Assembly: GCF_006440675.2 (NCBI RefSeq)
Contig: NZ_CP083951.1
Span: 3,319,501 to 3,383,500 of the forward strand
Origin: Mesorhizobium sp. B2-8-5
GTDB lineage: Bacteria; Pseudomonadota; Alphaproteobacteria; Rhizobiales; Rhizobiaceae
Length of the DNA stretch: 64,000 nucleotides
Reading direction: 5' to 3'
Part shown: positions 24,962-33,701 of the stretch, piece by piece
How positions within the stretch are numbered: the stretch's first letter is position 1
Layout: each line of letters starts with the position of its first letter
Translations under genes and position numbers: made by a program
Notes under the pieces: model-generated
What the model saw: only the letters and a program-made list of their open reading frames with translations
What the model was told of the DNA's origin: nothing
Database searches by the model: none

Positions 24962-26794
24962 TCAGTCGTTGAGCTGGCGCATGCCGAAGGTCGAGGGCTT
25001 CAGGCCGTAGCGAGTGTCGAAGTCGTCGTCCGGCTGCACGCGCGGGGCGTTGGCCGGCTTCTTGTAGTCCGGGTCGCCGGCCTGGCGGGTCGAGTCCACG
25101 GTCTCGGCGAAAGCCATGGACTGCTGCGGCTTCGGCACGTTGCGAAGCCGCTCGACGATCATGGCCAGATCGACGTCGCTGCCATCCACGGAGGGCTCGA
25201 CCTGCTCGCCTTTCGCGGTGCCGGGGATGAATTGTTGCGGCAGCTTCTCGAATTTCAGCCGCATGGTCGTCGCCACGCCTTCGCCGAAAGCGATGGCTTC
25301 GCGTTGCCCCATCGAGGACAGGAAAGCCAGCGTCGAGGCCGAGGAGTCGGCGATCGCCGAGCGGATGATCGCCTGGTCCTGTTCATTCGCGAGGCGCATG
25401 GCGAAAAAGGTAGAGCATTGCGACAGGATGGTCGGGTCGAGCTCGCCCGGGCGCTGGGTGACGACGCCGAGATAACAGCCATATTTGCGGCCTTCCTTGG
25501 CGATACGCGACAGCGCGTGGCGGGTCGGCGCGAAGCCGAGACGCGGATCGGCCGGCATATAGCGGTGGGCTTCCTCGCAAAGCAGCAGCAGCCTCAGCCG
25601 GCCCTCGCTCCACAAGGCCAGGTCGAAGGCCAGGCGCGCCAGCACCGAGCAGACCGAATTGACGACTTCCGAAGGCATGCCCGCCATCTCGAAGCAGGTG
25701 ACCGGGCGGCCATGGCTGGGGACGCGGAAAATGTTGCCGATCGTTTCGTGGATGGTGTCCTCGATCAGCCGCGAATTGAACATGAAGCGGTAGCGCGGGT
25801 CGGCCGCCGCCGATTCGATGCGCGTTTTCAGCGATTTCAGGATCGGGCGGTCGTTCTTGCTTTCGAGCAGGCCCATGCGCTCGTCGATCTGCTTGATGAG
25901 ATCGGCCATGCGGTAGGGCACCGGCGTGTCCGCCGTCAGCGCGTCGCTGCCGCGCCTGACATAGGTGCCGGAATTCGGGTTGCGATAAAGGTTCTTGGCG
26001 GCCGGGATCAGATCGCGCAGGACATCCACTTCCTCGGGCACCGTCTCGCGGCCGCGAAACAGCACTTCGGCGAATTCCTCCAGCCTGAACATCCAGAACG
26101 GCAGGTCGAGTGTCTTGGAATCGACCTTGACGCAATATTCCGGCAGCGAGCCGGCGAACTCGTTGTGCGGGTCGAGGATGAGCACGCGCAGGTCGGGGCG
26201 CGCCTCGATCGTTTTGCGCAACAGCAGCGACACCGCCGTCGATTTGCCGACGCCGGTGGTGCCGACGATGGCGAAATGACGCGCCAGCGTGTCGTCGATG
26301 GCGATGTGGGCATCGATCGACTCATCCTGCGACAGCGTGCCGATGGTCACCGAATGGCGCCCGGCCAGATCGTAGACCGCCTGCAGGTCGCGGCTGCGGA
26401 TGCTGTGGGCAATGGCGCCGATATGCGGATAAGTGGTGATGCCGCGGTCGAACACCGGCTTGGCGCCGGGCTCGGCGCCGTCGCGTACCTCGCCGACCAG
26501 TTCGACGCTGACCTCGATCGGATTCTGCCCTTCGTGGTTCCAGGCAAGGTCCGATTTGCCGATGGCATAGACAAGACCGACCGTTCTTGTCGAACCGAGA
26601 TTGATGGAGATCATCTTGCCGACGGTCCACAGGCCGGTGACTGCGCCTTCGGTGTCTTCCGCATGGGCACTGATGGTGGCGCGCGCGCCGTCGCATTGCA
26701 CGACATTGCCCAGAATGCGCTTATCGCTCTGCTGGATGTTGCGGCGCTCCTGCGAAGTCGGTTCGCCAACGGAGGCTTCGCGTTCAACAAACAT
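24962..26794 (-). CDS. HerA-like ATPase (DUF87)
   Basis: A 610-residue HerA/FtsK-superfamily ATPase. The N-terminal HAS-barrel-like domain (LGNVVQCDGARATISAHAE to about residue 150) precedes Walker A (AIVGTTGVGKSTAVSLLLRK) and LILDPHNEFAGSLP. Walker B is RLLLLCEEAHRYMP, followed by AKEGRKYGCYLGVVTQRPGELDPTILSQC. HerA ATPases are hexameric DNA translocases that partner with NurA nucleases in repair or with effectors in defence. No nuclease or effector gene is adjacent here, so the role is open. The ATG at 26794 was chosen over 26836 because the family-like sequence starts there. Confidence 0.85.
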   Translation of the reverse strand: MFVEREASVGEPTSQERRNIQQSDKRILGNVVQCDGARATISAHAEDTEGAVTGLWTVGKMISINLGSTRTVGLVYAIGKSDLAWNHEGQNPIEVSVELVGEVRDGAEPGAKPVFDRGITTYPHIGAIAHSIRSRDLQAVYDLAGRHSVTIGTLSQDESIDAHIAIDDTLARHFAIVGTTGVGKSTAVSLLLRKTIEARPDLRVLILDPHNEFAGSLPEYCVKVDSKTLDLPFWMFRLEEFAEVLFRGRETVPEEVDVLRDLIPAAKNLYRNPNSGTYVRRGSDALTADTPVPYRMADLIKQIDERMGLLESKNDRPILKSLKTRIESAAADPRYRFMFNSRLIEDTIHETIGNIFRVPSHGRPVTCFEMAGMPSEVVNSVCSVLARLAFDLALWSEGRLRLLLLCEEAHRYMPADPRLGFAPTRHALSRIAKEGRKYGCYLGVVTQRPGELDPTILSQCSTFFAMRLANEQDQAIIRSAIADSSASTLAFLSSMGQREAIAFGEGVATTMRLKFEKLPQQFIPGTAKGEQVEPSVDGSDVDLAMIVERLRNVPKPQQSMAFAETVDSTRQAGDPDYKKPANAPRVQPDDDFDTRYGLKPSTFGMRQLND

Positions 26795-26930
26795 GATGCC
26801 GTGGTCCCATTCCCCTGGAGCGGCAACCCTATCCAATCGGGGTTAAAGTCAGGTGAGGTCGAATGGTGTAGGCAGCGTTAAGCCAGCCGCGACAATTCGA
26901 TCGAACAGCCCTTCCCAGCGTGTGGAATTC

Positions 26931-26960
26931 CGATATATTGGACTGATGGATGATATATCG
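26931..26960. promoter_or_regulatory. Candidate autoregulatory operator spanning a start codon
   Basis: CGATATAT (26931-26938) and ATATATCG (26953-26960) are perfect 8-bp inverted arms 14 bases apart. The ATG of the XRE-cupin gene (26946) sits in the spacer. A bound dimer here would block initiation of its own gene. Confidence 0.55.
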
Positions 26961-27512
26961 AACGACATCAGTGCCACGATCGGCAGACGGATACACTCCG
27001 AAAGGACGATGAGGGGCTGGTCGCTGGCCGAATTGGCCGAGCGCTCGGACGTTTCGAAGGCGATGCTGAGCGCCATCGAACGCGGTACGACCAGTCCGAC
27101 CGCGGCGCTCCTGGTGCGCATCGCGGCGGCCTTCGGCATGACGCTGTCGACGCTGATCGCACGAGCCGAGATGCAGGGCGGCGGCGTTTCGCGCAAGGAC
27201 GAGCAGCCGGTCTGGCAGGATCCGGCAACCGGTTACATCAGACGTCACCTGTCGCCGGCATCGCGGATGCCGCTCGAACTGATCAGGGTCAGCCTGCCGG
27301 CGGGCGCCAAGGTCAGCCTTCCAGCCGCATCCTACACCTTCATCAAGCAGCAGGTATGGCTGATCGACGGAAGGCTGGACTTCACCGAGGGCGATATCGT
27401 GCATAGGCTCGAGCCCGGCGACTGCCTGGCGCTGGGGGCGCCCTCGGATTGTGTCTTTCATGCTCCCGGACCGGATGCGGCGGAGTATCTCGTGGCGCTG
27501 GTCAGGGACTGA
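26946..27512 (+). CDS. XRE-family regulator with C-terminal cupin domain
   Basis: A 188-residue protein. Residues 8-65 form a XRE helix-turn-helix: IGRRIHSERTMRGWSLAELA, ERSDVSKAMLSAIERGTTSP, TAALLVRIAAAFGMTLSTLI. The remainder is a cupin-like beta barrel (RVSLPAGAKVSLPA, VWLIDGRLDFTEGD, LEPGDCLAL) that would bind a small ligand. This HTH-cupin fusion commonly regulates metabolic or GNAT genes. Downstream are a small unknown gene (6 bases away) and a GNAT gene on the same strand. A symmetrical operator spans its start codon. Confidence 0.88.
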   Translation: MDDISNDISATIGRRIHSERTMRGWSLAELAERSDVSKAMLSAIERGTTSPTAALLVRIAAAFGMTLSTLIARAEMQGGGVSRKDEQPVWQDPATGYIRRHLSPASRMPLELIRVSLPAGAKVSLPAASYTFIKQQVWLIDGRLDFTEGDIVHRLEPGDCLALGAPSDCVFHAPGPDAAEYLVALVRD

Positions 27513-27517
27513 TTGCG

Positions 27518-27826
27518 ATGTCTCGCCGGCCAAAGCGCTCGCATAATGGCGGGCCGCCGCTCGACGACTATGACGGCCCGCCCTGGGGCAAGGGCGACGC
27601 CTATATCTTCCTCGCCTGGCGCGCCGCTCACGACAAGACCTGGAAGGCGCCAAGCCACGCCGTCATGCTGATGCGGCTGGAACGGGCCGAGCGGCTCGGG
27701 CTGACCTATGAGGAATATACGCTCGAGATCCTGGAGCGCGGGCGCCATCTCAGCGAGGACGACGCCGACCGTATCGCCGAAATCAGGCGGGCGCGCCGAC
27801 GCAAGCGAACCAGCCATTTCGAATGA
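27518..27826 (+). CDS. Small hypothetical protein
   Basis: I do not recognise this 102-residue protein. It starts SRRPKRSHNGGPPLDDYDGP followed by PWGKGDAYIFLAWRAAHDKTW, then a helical part (AVMLMRLERAERLGLTYEEYTLEILERGRHLSEDDADRI) and a basic tail (RRARRRKRTSHFE). The NGGPPLDD motif is reminiscent of small rhizobial proteins of unknown function. It begins six bases after the XRE-cupin stop, so it is probably in the same operon. No membrane segment or catalytic motif is visible. Confidence 0.7.
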   Translation: MSRRPKRSHNGGPPLDDYDGPPWGKGDAYIFLAWRAAHDKTWKAPSHAVMLMRLERAERLGLTYEEYTLEILERGRHLSEDDADRIAEIRRARRRKRTSHFE

Positions 27827-27857
27827 CCTCGTCCCGAGACCTCTGGAGAACACCAGA

Positions 27858-28397
27858 ATGAACTCCCTTGAAATCCGGGTGTTGATGCACGACGCGGCGA
27901 CCGTAGCCCAACTGTCCGCTCTCTTGATCGAGACGGTCGCCGCCGGCGGATCGGTGAGCTTCATGCATCCGCTGTCGCTGGAAGCGGCGCGGGACTTCTG
28001 GCGCAAGTCGCTTGCCGGGGCCGAGCGCGGCGAAAGGGCGGTGCTCGGCGCATGGCGGGGCGAGGCGCTTGCCGGCACCGTCACGCTGCTGCTCGACTTT
28101 CCGCCCAATCAACCGCACCGCGCCGAGATCGCCAAGCTGATGACCGGCCGCGATCATCGCGGCAAAGGCGTCGCGACGGGGCTGATGCGGGCAGCGGAGA
28201 AATTGGCCGTCGAGAAAAGTCGTACGCTGCTGGTGCTGGACACGGCGAGCGAAGAGGGCGCGGCCGGGCTTTATGAGAAACTTGGTTTCACGCTGACCGG
28301 TGAGATCCCCGATTTCGCGCTCAAGCCACATGGCGGGCTGACCGGCACCCTTATATACTGGAAGCGGATAGGGATCGCGGCCGACGCGCTATCCTGA
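27858..28397 (+). CDS. GNAT-family acetyltransferase
   Basis: A 179-residue N-acetyltransferase. The acetyl-CoA binding region is AEIAKLMTGRDHRGKGVATGLMRAAEKLAVEKSRTLLVLDT, with the RGKGVATGLM pyrophosphate loop, followed by EEGAAGLYEKLGFTLTGEIPDFALKPHG, the usual last part. The N-terminus is MNSLEIRVLMHDAATVAQLSAL. It lies 31 bases after the small unknown gene and may belong to the XRE-cupin operon. Its 3' end overlaps the converging LysR gene by nine bases. Substrate unknown. Confidence 0.86.
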   Translation: MNSLEIRVLMHDAATVAQLSALLIETVAAGGSVSFMHPLSLEAARDFWRKSLAGAERGERAVLGAWRGEALAGTVTLLLDFPPNQPHRAEIAKLMTGRDHRGKGVATGLMRAAEKLAVEKSRTLLVLDTASEEGAAGLYEKLGFTLTGEIPDFALKPHGGLTGTLIYWKRIGIAADALS

Positions 28398-29273
28398 AAT
28401 CCTGGCGATGCGCGACAGAAGCCAGCGGCGAAAATCCTGCTCGGCGCCGGACAGTCGCGACGATGACGGTCTTGTCAGGAAATGGCCCGATGGGCTCGAA
28501 AGCTCGAAATCCGAAAGCATGACGAGAGCATTGTCCCTGAGCGCGGCGTCGACCAAAGGCCGGGAGCCGAGCAGCGCTCCGGCGCCGGTCTTGGCGGCTT
28601 CCAAGGCGGCGACGAAACTGTCGAAGCGATGCGAGCGCCGGGAATGGCCGGCAAGCCCCGCGGCGGCAAACCATTCCGCCCACATTTCGCGCGCGCCTGC
28701 CACCAGGAGCAGCGGCAATGATGTCCAATCGCCACTACGGGCGGGCGGCGGAGCCGCGACTGGAACGAGCCGCTCGACGGTCAGCCGGTCGGCCTCGCGA
28801 CCGGGAAAGGACCCGTTGCCGAAGCGTATGTCGAGCGCCGAGCCCGGCTGGTCGTAATCGGTCGGCCGATGGATGGTCACCAGATCGAGCCTGACGCGCG
28901 GCAGCGCCTTTGCCAGGTCGGGAAGAGCGGGTACCAGCACCAGCAGTGCGAAGGAAATGGGAACACGTATGCTGACGGTCTGCACGGCGCGCGGCTCGAA
29001 CAGCTCTTTCGTGCTGTTGCCGATGGTCGCGAATGCCGACTGGATGTGGGGGAGGTAGGCCGCGCCTTCCGGCGACAGCGCCACGCCGCGCGCCAGGCGC
29101 GCGAACAATCGCGTCTTCAGCCGCTCTTCCAGGAAACGGATGTGCTGGCTGACCGCAGCCTGGGTGAGCCCGAGCTCGGCGGCCGCAGCGGTGAAATTCG
29201 ACAGGCGGGCGGCGGCCTCGAAACTGCGCAGCCAGTCGAGCGGAGGCATCGTGTCGAAAGCTTTTCCAGCCAT
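28389..29273 (-). CDS. LysR-family transcriptional regulator, GcvA-like
   Basis: A 294-residue LysR regulator. The HTH reads PPLDWLRSFEAAARLSNFTAAAAELGLTQAAVSQHIRFLEERL, with the MPPL(D/N)WLRSFEAAARL start of the GcvA-like subgroup. The effector domain covers residues 90-290. It is divergent from the tmpA-like gene at 29385 with 111 bases between, and is the likely activator of that operon. The start may be 29273 (MAGKAFDT) or 29249 (MPPLDW). Confidence 0.87.
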   Translation of the reverse strand: MAGKAFDTMPPLDWLRSFEAAARLSNFTAAAAELGLTQAAVSQHIRFLEERLKTRLFARLARGVALSPEGAAYLPHIQSAFATIGNSTKELFEPRAVQTVSIRVPISFALLVLVPALPDLAKALPRVRLDLVTIHRPTDYDQPGSALDIRFGNGSFPGREADRLTVERLVPVAAPPPARSGDWTSLPLLLVAGAREMWAEWFAAAGLAGHSRRSHRFDSFVAALEAAKTGAGALLGSRPLVDAALRDNALVMLSDFELSSPSGHFLTRPSSSRLSGAEQDFRRWLLSRIARISG

Positions 29274-29303
29274 CACAAATTTAGCGCCATTGCCCACAAA
29301 ATG

Positions 29304-31123
<1,820 letters not shown>

Positions 31124-31148
31124 ACGCGAAAGTCTGGGGGAGAAAGCC

Positions 31149-31217
31149 ATGTGTTTCTGCTTCGACGGCGAACACGCATTGGTGGCATATCAGCCGGATG
31201 AGCGCGCAGCCGCATAG
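31149..31217 (+). CDS. Possible small ORF (22 residues)
   Basis: ATG at 31149 opens MCFCFDGEHALVAYQPDER and ends AAA-stop at 31217. A strong GGGGGAG ribosome-binding site lies eight bases upstream. It starts 25 bases after tmpB on the same strand. The Cys-Phe-Cys start is unusual. Coding is uncertain; it may be chance in a GC-rich gap. Confidence 0.3.
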   Translation: MCFCFDGEHALVAYQPDERAAA

Positions 31218-31302
31218 CGCCGGCCGAAGGCAAAGCGTTGTCGACGGTTCAGCAAAGACGCCGCCAAGGCGGCGCCTTCGCTGGGAAAGGTTCGGAAGTC
31301 GT

Positions 31303-33111
31303 CTATCCCTTGTGATAGACCTCCTGCAGCCCATAGACAGGCGTCGGCAAGCCGACCTGCCTGGCTTTGAGCTGCAGTGACAGATACTGCGAGTAGTGCC
31401 GAGACTGGTGCAGGTTGCCGCCGTGGAACCACAGCGCTTGCTGCTGCGTCGGCTTCCACATGTTGCGCTGCTCGCCTTCCCAAGGGCCGGGGTCCTTGGT
31501 GGTGCTGGAACCCAAACCCCAGACCTTGCCGACCTTGTCGGCGACGTCCTGTGAGATGAGGTCCGCGGCCCAGCCGTTCATCGAGCCGTAGCCGGTCGCA
31601 TAGATCACCAGGTCGGCCGGCAATTCGGTGCCGTCGACGAATTTCACGCCGGTTTCGGTGAGTTCCTGCACCGCGGCGCCTGGCCCGCTCTTCAGCTTGA
31701 TCGAACCGTCGATGACGAGGTCGCAGGCGCCGACATCGATGTAGTAGCCGGAGCCGCGTCGCAGGTATTTCATGAACAGGCCTGAGCCGTCGTCGCCCCA
31801 GTCGAGCATGAAGCCGGACTTTTCCAGATCCGCGTAGAATTTCGCGTCGCGCTCCTTCATCTGCTCGTAGAGCGGGATCTGGAACTCGTGCAGGATGCGG
31901 TAGGGGAGCGAGGCGAAGATCATGTCGGCCTTGCGCGTCGTCATGCCGTTCTCGACCGCCTGCTCGGAGTAGAGGGCGCCGAGGCCGATATCCATCAGCG
32001 TGTCCGACTTGACGATATGGGTCGACGAGCGCTGCACCATGGTCACGTCGGCGCCACCTTCCCACAGCGCCGCGCAGATGTCGTGCGCGGAGTTGTTGGA
32101 GCCGATGACCACCACCTTCTTGCCGCGGTATTCATCCGGGCCGGGATGGGTCGATGAATGCTGCTGCTCGCCCTTGAAGATGTCCTGGCCCTTGTATCTC
32201 GGCCAGTTCGCCTTGCCCGACATGCCGGTCGCCAGCACAAGCTGCTTGGGCTTGAGCGTGATCTCCTTGCCGTCGCGCTCGACGACGATCGTCCATTCCT
32301 TGGCCTTGTCGTCGTATTTGGCGGATTTCGCCGTAGTGGAGCTCCAATAGTTGAGCTCCATCACCTTGGTGTACATTTCCAACCAGTCGCCGATCTTGTC
32401 CTTCGGCGCGAAGACCGGCCAGTTCTTCGGAAAGTCGATATAGGGCAGGTGATCGTACCAGACCGGGTCGTGCAGGCAGAGCGACTTGTAGCGCCTGCGC
32501 CAGGAATCGCCTGGGCGTTCGTTCTTCTCGATGATGATGGCCGGCACGCCGAGTTGTTTCAGCCTAGCTCCAAGAGCGATTCCGCCCTGGCCGCCGCCGA
32601 TGATGACGGCATAGGGTTGTCGGGAGTGGCCGAGCTCGGCGAGCTCGTCGTCGCGCTCTTCACGCCACGTCTTGCGGTCCTTGCCGTGGCCATGCTTGGC
32701 GCCGAGGGGGCGGGTGAAGCCCGCCTTCTCCTCATGGTCTTTCAACTCCGCCATCGTCGTGAGCAGGGTCCAGATCAGGTCGCCCTTGAACCGCACGAGG
32801 CCAAAGCCGCGCGCCACGCCGGTCTCGAAAGTGATCCAGGCGGTGATGACGCCGCCGTCCTCGTTCGCTTCCTCGCCCTTGGCCACCGCCCAACCGGTCG
32901 GCTTGGTGCTGGCCAGCGTCGCCTGCAGCATGTCGCGGATCTGGTCGCGGCCTTCCATCGTCTTCAGGTTCCAGGTGAAGGTGACGAGGTCGCGCCAGTA
33001 GCAATCGGCCTGGAAGCAGTTGACGGCGCTGTCGATGTCGCCGGCTTCCAATGCCTTGCCGAACTTGTCGAGCAGCGCCTGCGCCTTGGTGGTGGGTGTT
33101 CTCTCGAGCAT
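31303..33111 (-). CDS. Flavin-containing monooxygenase with N-terminal NTF2-like domain
   Basis: A 602-residue protein. Residues 1-130 are an NTF2/SnoaL-like domain (AQALLDKFGKALEAGDIDSAVNCFQADCYWRDLVTFTWNL). The flavoprotein part begins VIIGGGQGGIALGARLKQLG (FAD Rossmann motif), continues with the monooxygenase fingerprint FKGEQQHSSTHPG (FxGxxxHS), and a second NADPH motif VVVIGSNNSAHDICAALW. It oxidises small organic molecules with NADPH and oxygen; the substrate is unknown. It ends near a 7-bp stem-loop at 31301-31320. A remnant of an AcoR-type regulator lies just upstream. Confidence 0.88.
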   Translation of the reverse strand: MLERTPTTKAQALLDKFGKALEAGDIDSAVNCFQADCYWRDLVTFTWNLKTMEGRDQIRDMLQATLASTKPTGWAVAKGEEANEDGGVITAWITFETGVARGFGLVRFKGDLIWTLLTTMAELKDHEEKAGFTRPLGAKHGHGKDRKTWREERDDELAELGHSRQPYAVIIGGGQGGIALGARLKQLGVPAIIIEKNERPGDSWRRRYKSLCLHDPVWYDHLPYIDFPKNWPVFAPKDKIGDWLEMYTKVMELNYWSSTTAKSAKYDDKAKEWTIVVERDGKEITLKPKQLVLATGMSGKANWPRYKGQDIFKGEQQHSSTHPGPDEYRGKKVVVIGSNNSAHDICAALWEGGADVTMVQRSSTHIVKSDTLMDIGLGALYSEQAVENGMTTRKADMIFASLPYRILHEFQIPLYEQMKERDAKFYADLEKSGFMLDWGDDGSGLFMKYLRRGSGYYIDVGACDLVIDGSIKLKSGPGAAVQELTETGVKFVDGTELPADLVIYATGYGSMNGWAADLISQDVADKVGKVWGLGSSTTKDPGPWEGEQRNMWKPTQQQALWFHGGNLHQSRHYSQYLSLQLKARQVGLPTPVYGLQEVYHKG

Positions 33112-33193
33112 TTGTTCTCCTCCACTTGCTAGAGTCCGTCATGAGCAGCAAGCGGCGTGCCAATCGTGACGTTCATCAAGAATTACAATGAAA

Positions 33194-33355
33194 TCAATCC
33201 GTTAGGGCGATGTAGATTTCGATCGGCCGCGCCGGACCGAGCCGATGCATGTCGATGCAGCGCATCCAGGATTGAACGACGATGTCGTCGCGGGCCGATC
33301 GCGCGCCGGACAGCACCTGTTCGATTTCGCGGATACGCTCCCGCTCGCCAGCCAT
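33194..33355 (-). pseudogene. N-terminal fragment of an AcoR-like sigma-54 regulator
   Basis: The 53-codon frame reads MAGERERIREIEQVLSGARS then ARDDIVVQSWMRCIDMHRLG and PARPIEIYIALTD-stop. SWMRCIDMHRL is the typical start of AcoR-type GAF/sigma-54 activators (SWxRCLxxxGLDP), which are normally over 600 residues. GAF, AAA and Fis domains are absent: the frame ends and 82 bases later the monooxygenase starts. It is probably a remnant of the activator that once preceded this monooxygenase. Confidence 0.6.
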
Positions 33356-33491
33356 GCGTCCTCCTCGCACGTCCTCTGCCAGCGCATAGTGGTGCGTCGG
33401 AGAGGGACGCTCAACTGTACTATGGTAGCTGTGGGATGGGAGCGCGCGCCGATGTCGTTCCCACAGGCGGGTGAATTCGCGCTGGACCCCA

Positions 33492-33520
33492 TTGACGAGC
33501 CCGCGTTTTCGCCCTTATTG
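33492..33520 (+). promoter_or_regulatory. Candidate promoter of the ilvBN leader
   Basis: TTGACG, a 17-base spacer, TTATTG: a good sigma-70-type promoter. The expected transcript start (about 33527) is within a few bases of the leader-peptide ATG at 33530, so the leader would be nearly leaderless. Confidence 0.6.
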
Positions 33521-33529
33521 TCCGCGCCC

Positions 33530-33580
33530 ATGAAAACGGCACTCATTCTCGTAGGCAGGCGTGTGGGCAAGGCGGTGTAA
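33530..33580 (+). CDS. ilv leader peptide (attenuation)
   Basis: A 16-residue peptide, MKTALILVGRRVGKAV, starting ATG 33530 and ending TAA 33580. It contains Leu-Ile-Leu-Val clustered early plus two further Val, the regulatory amino acids of the ilv pathway. It precedes alternative hairpins and a terminator before ilvB. Stalling at these codons when branched-chain aminoacyl-tRNA is scarce would favour readthrough. Confidence 0.75.
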   Translation: MKTALILVGRRVGKAV

Positions 33581-33637
33581 CCGCCGGGCGAAAACCTCCC
33601 ATGCGCATCACACAGGCTCCCTCGGGGGCCTTTTTTA
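33559..33637 (+). promoter_or_regulatory. Transcription attenuator upstream of ilvB
   Basis: Three elements follow the leader codons: a hairpin GGCGGT-GTA-ACCGCC (33571-33585) over the leader stop, a possible longer pairing of GCGTGTGGG (33559-33567) with CCCATGCGC (33598-33606), and an intrinsic terminator GGCTCC-CTCG-GGGGCC followed by six T (33615-33636). This is the layout of ribosome-mediated attenuation. Confidence 0.75.
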
Positions 33638-33701
33638 TTGCCTGAAACACGACTAAACGACCAGCAAATCGCCAGATGGCGGACAGTACGGGACCAGACC
33701 G

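Noticed and set aside
24962..26794. HerA gene as part of a defence island
   Set aside because: No nuclease, Sir2 or other effector is adjacent; neighbours are a repeat and an ordinary regulator.
25232..26881. Plus-strand ORF of 549 residues
   Set aside because: It is antisense to the HerA gene, Arg/Gln/Asp-rich shadow sequence typical of GC-rich DNA, while the minus strand shows clear ATPase motifs.
33202..33570. Minus-strand ORF of 122 residues before ilvB
   Set aside because: No recognisable sequence; it runs antisense to the leader peptide and promoter. The AcoR-like remnant at 33194-33355 is in a different frame.
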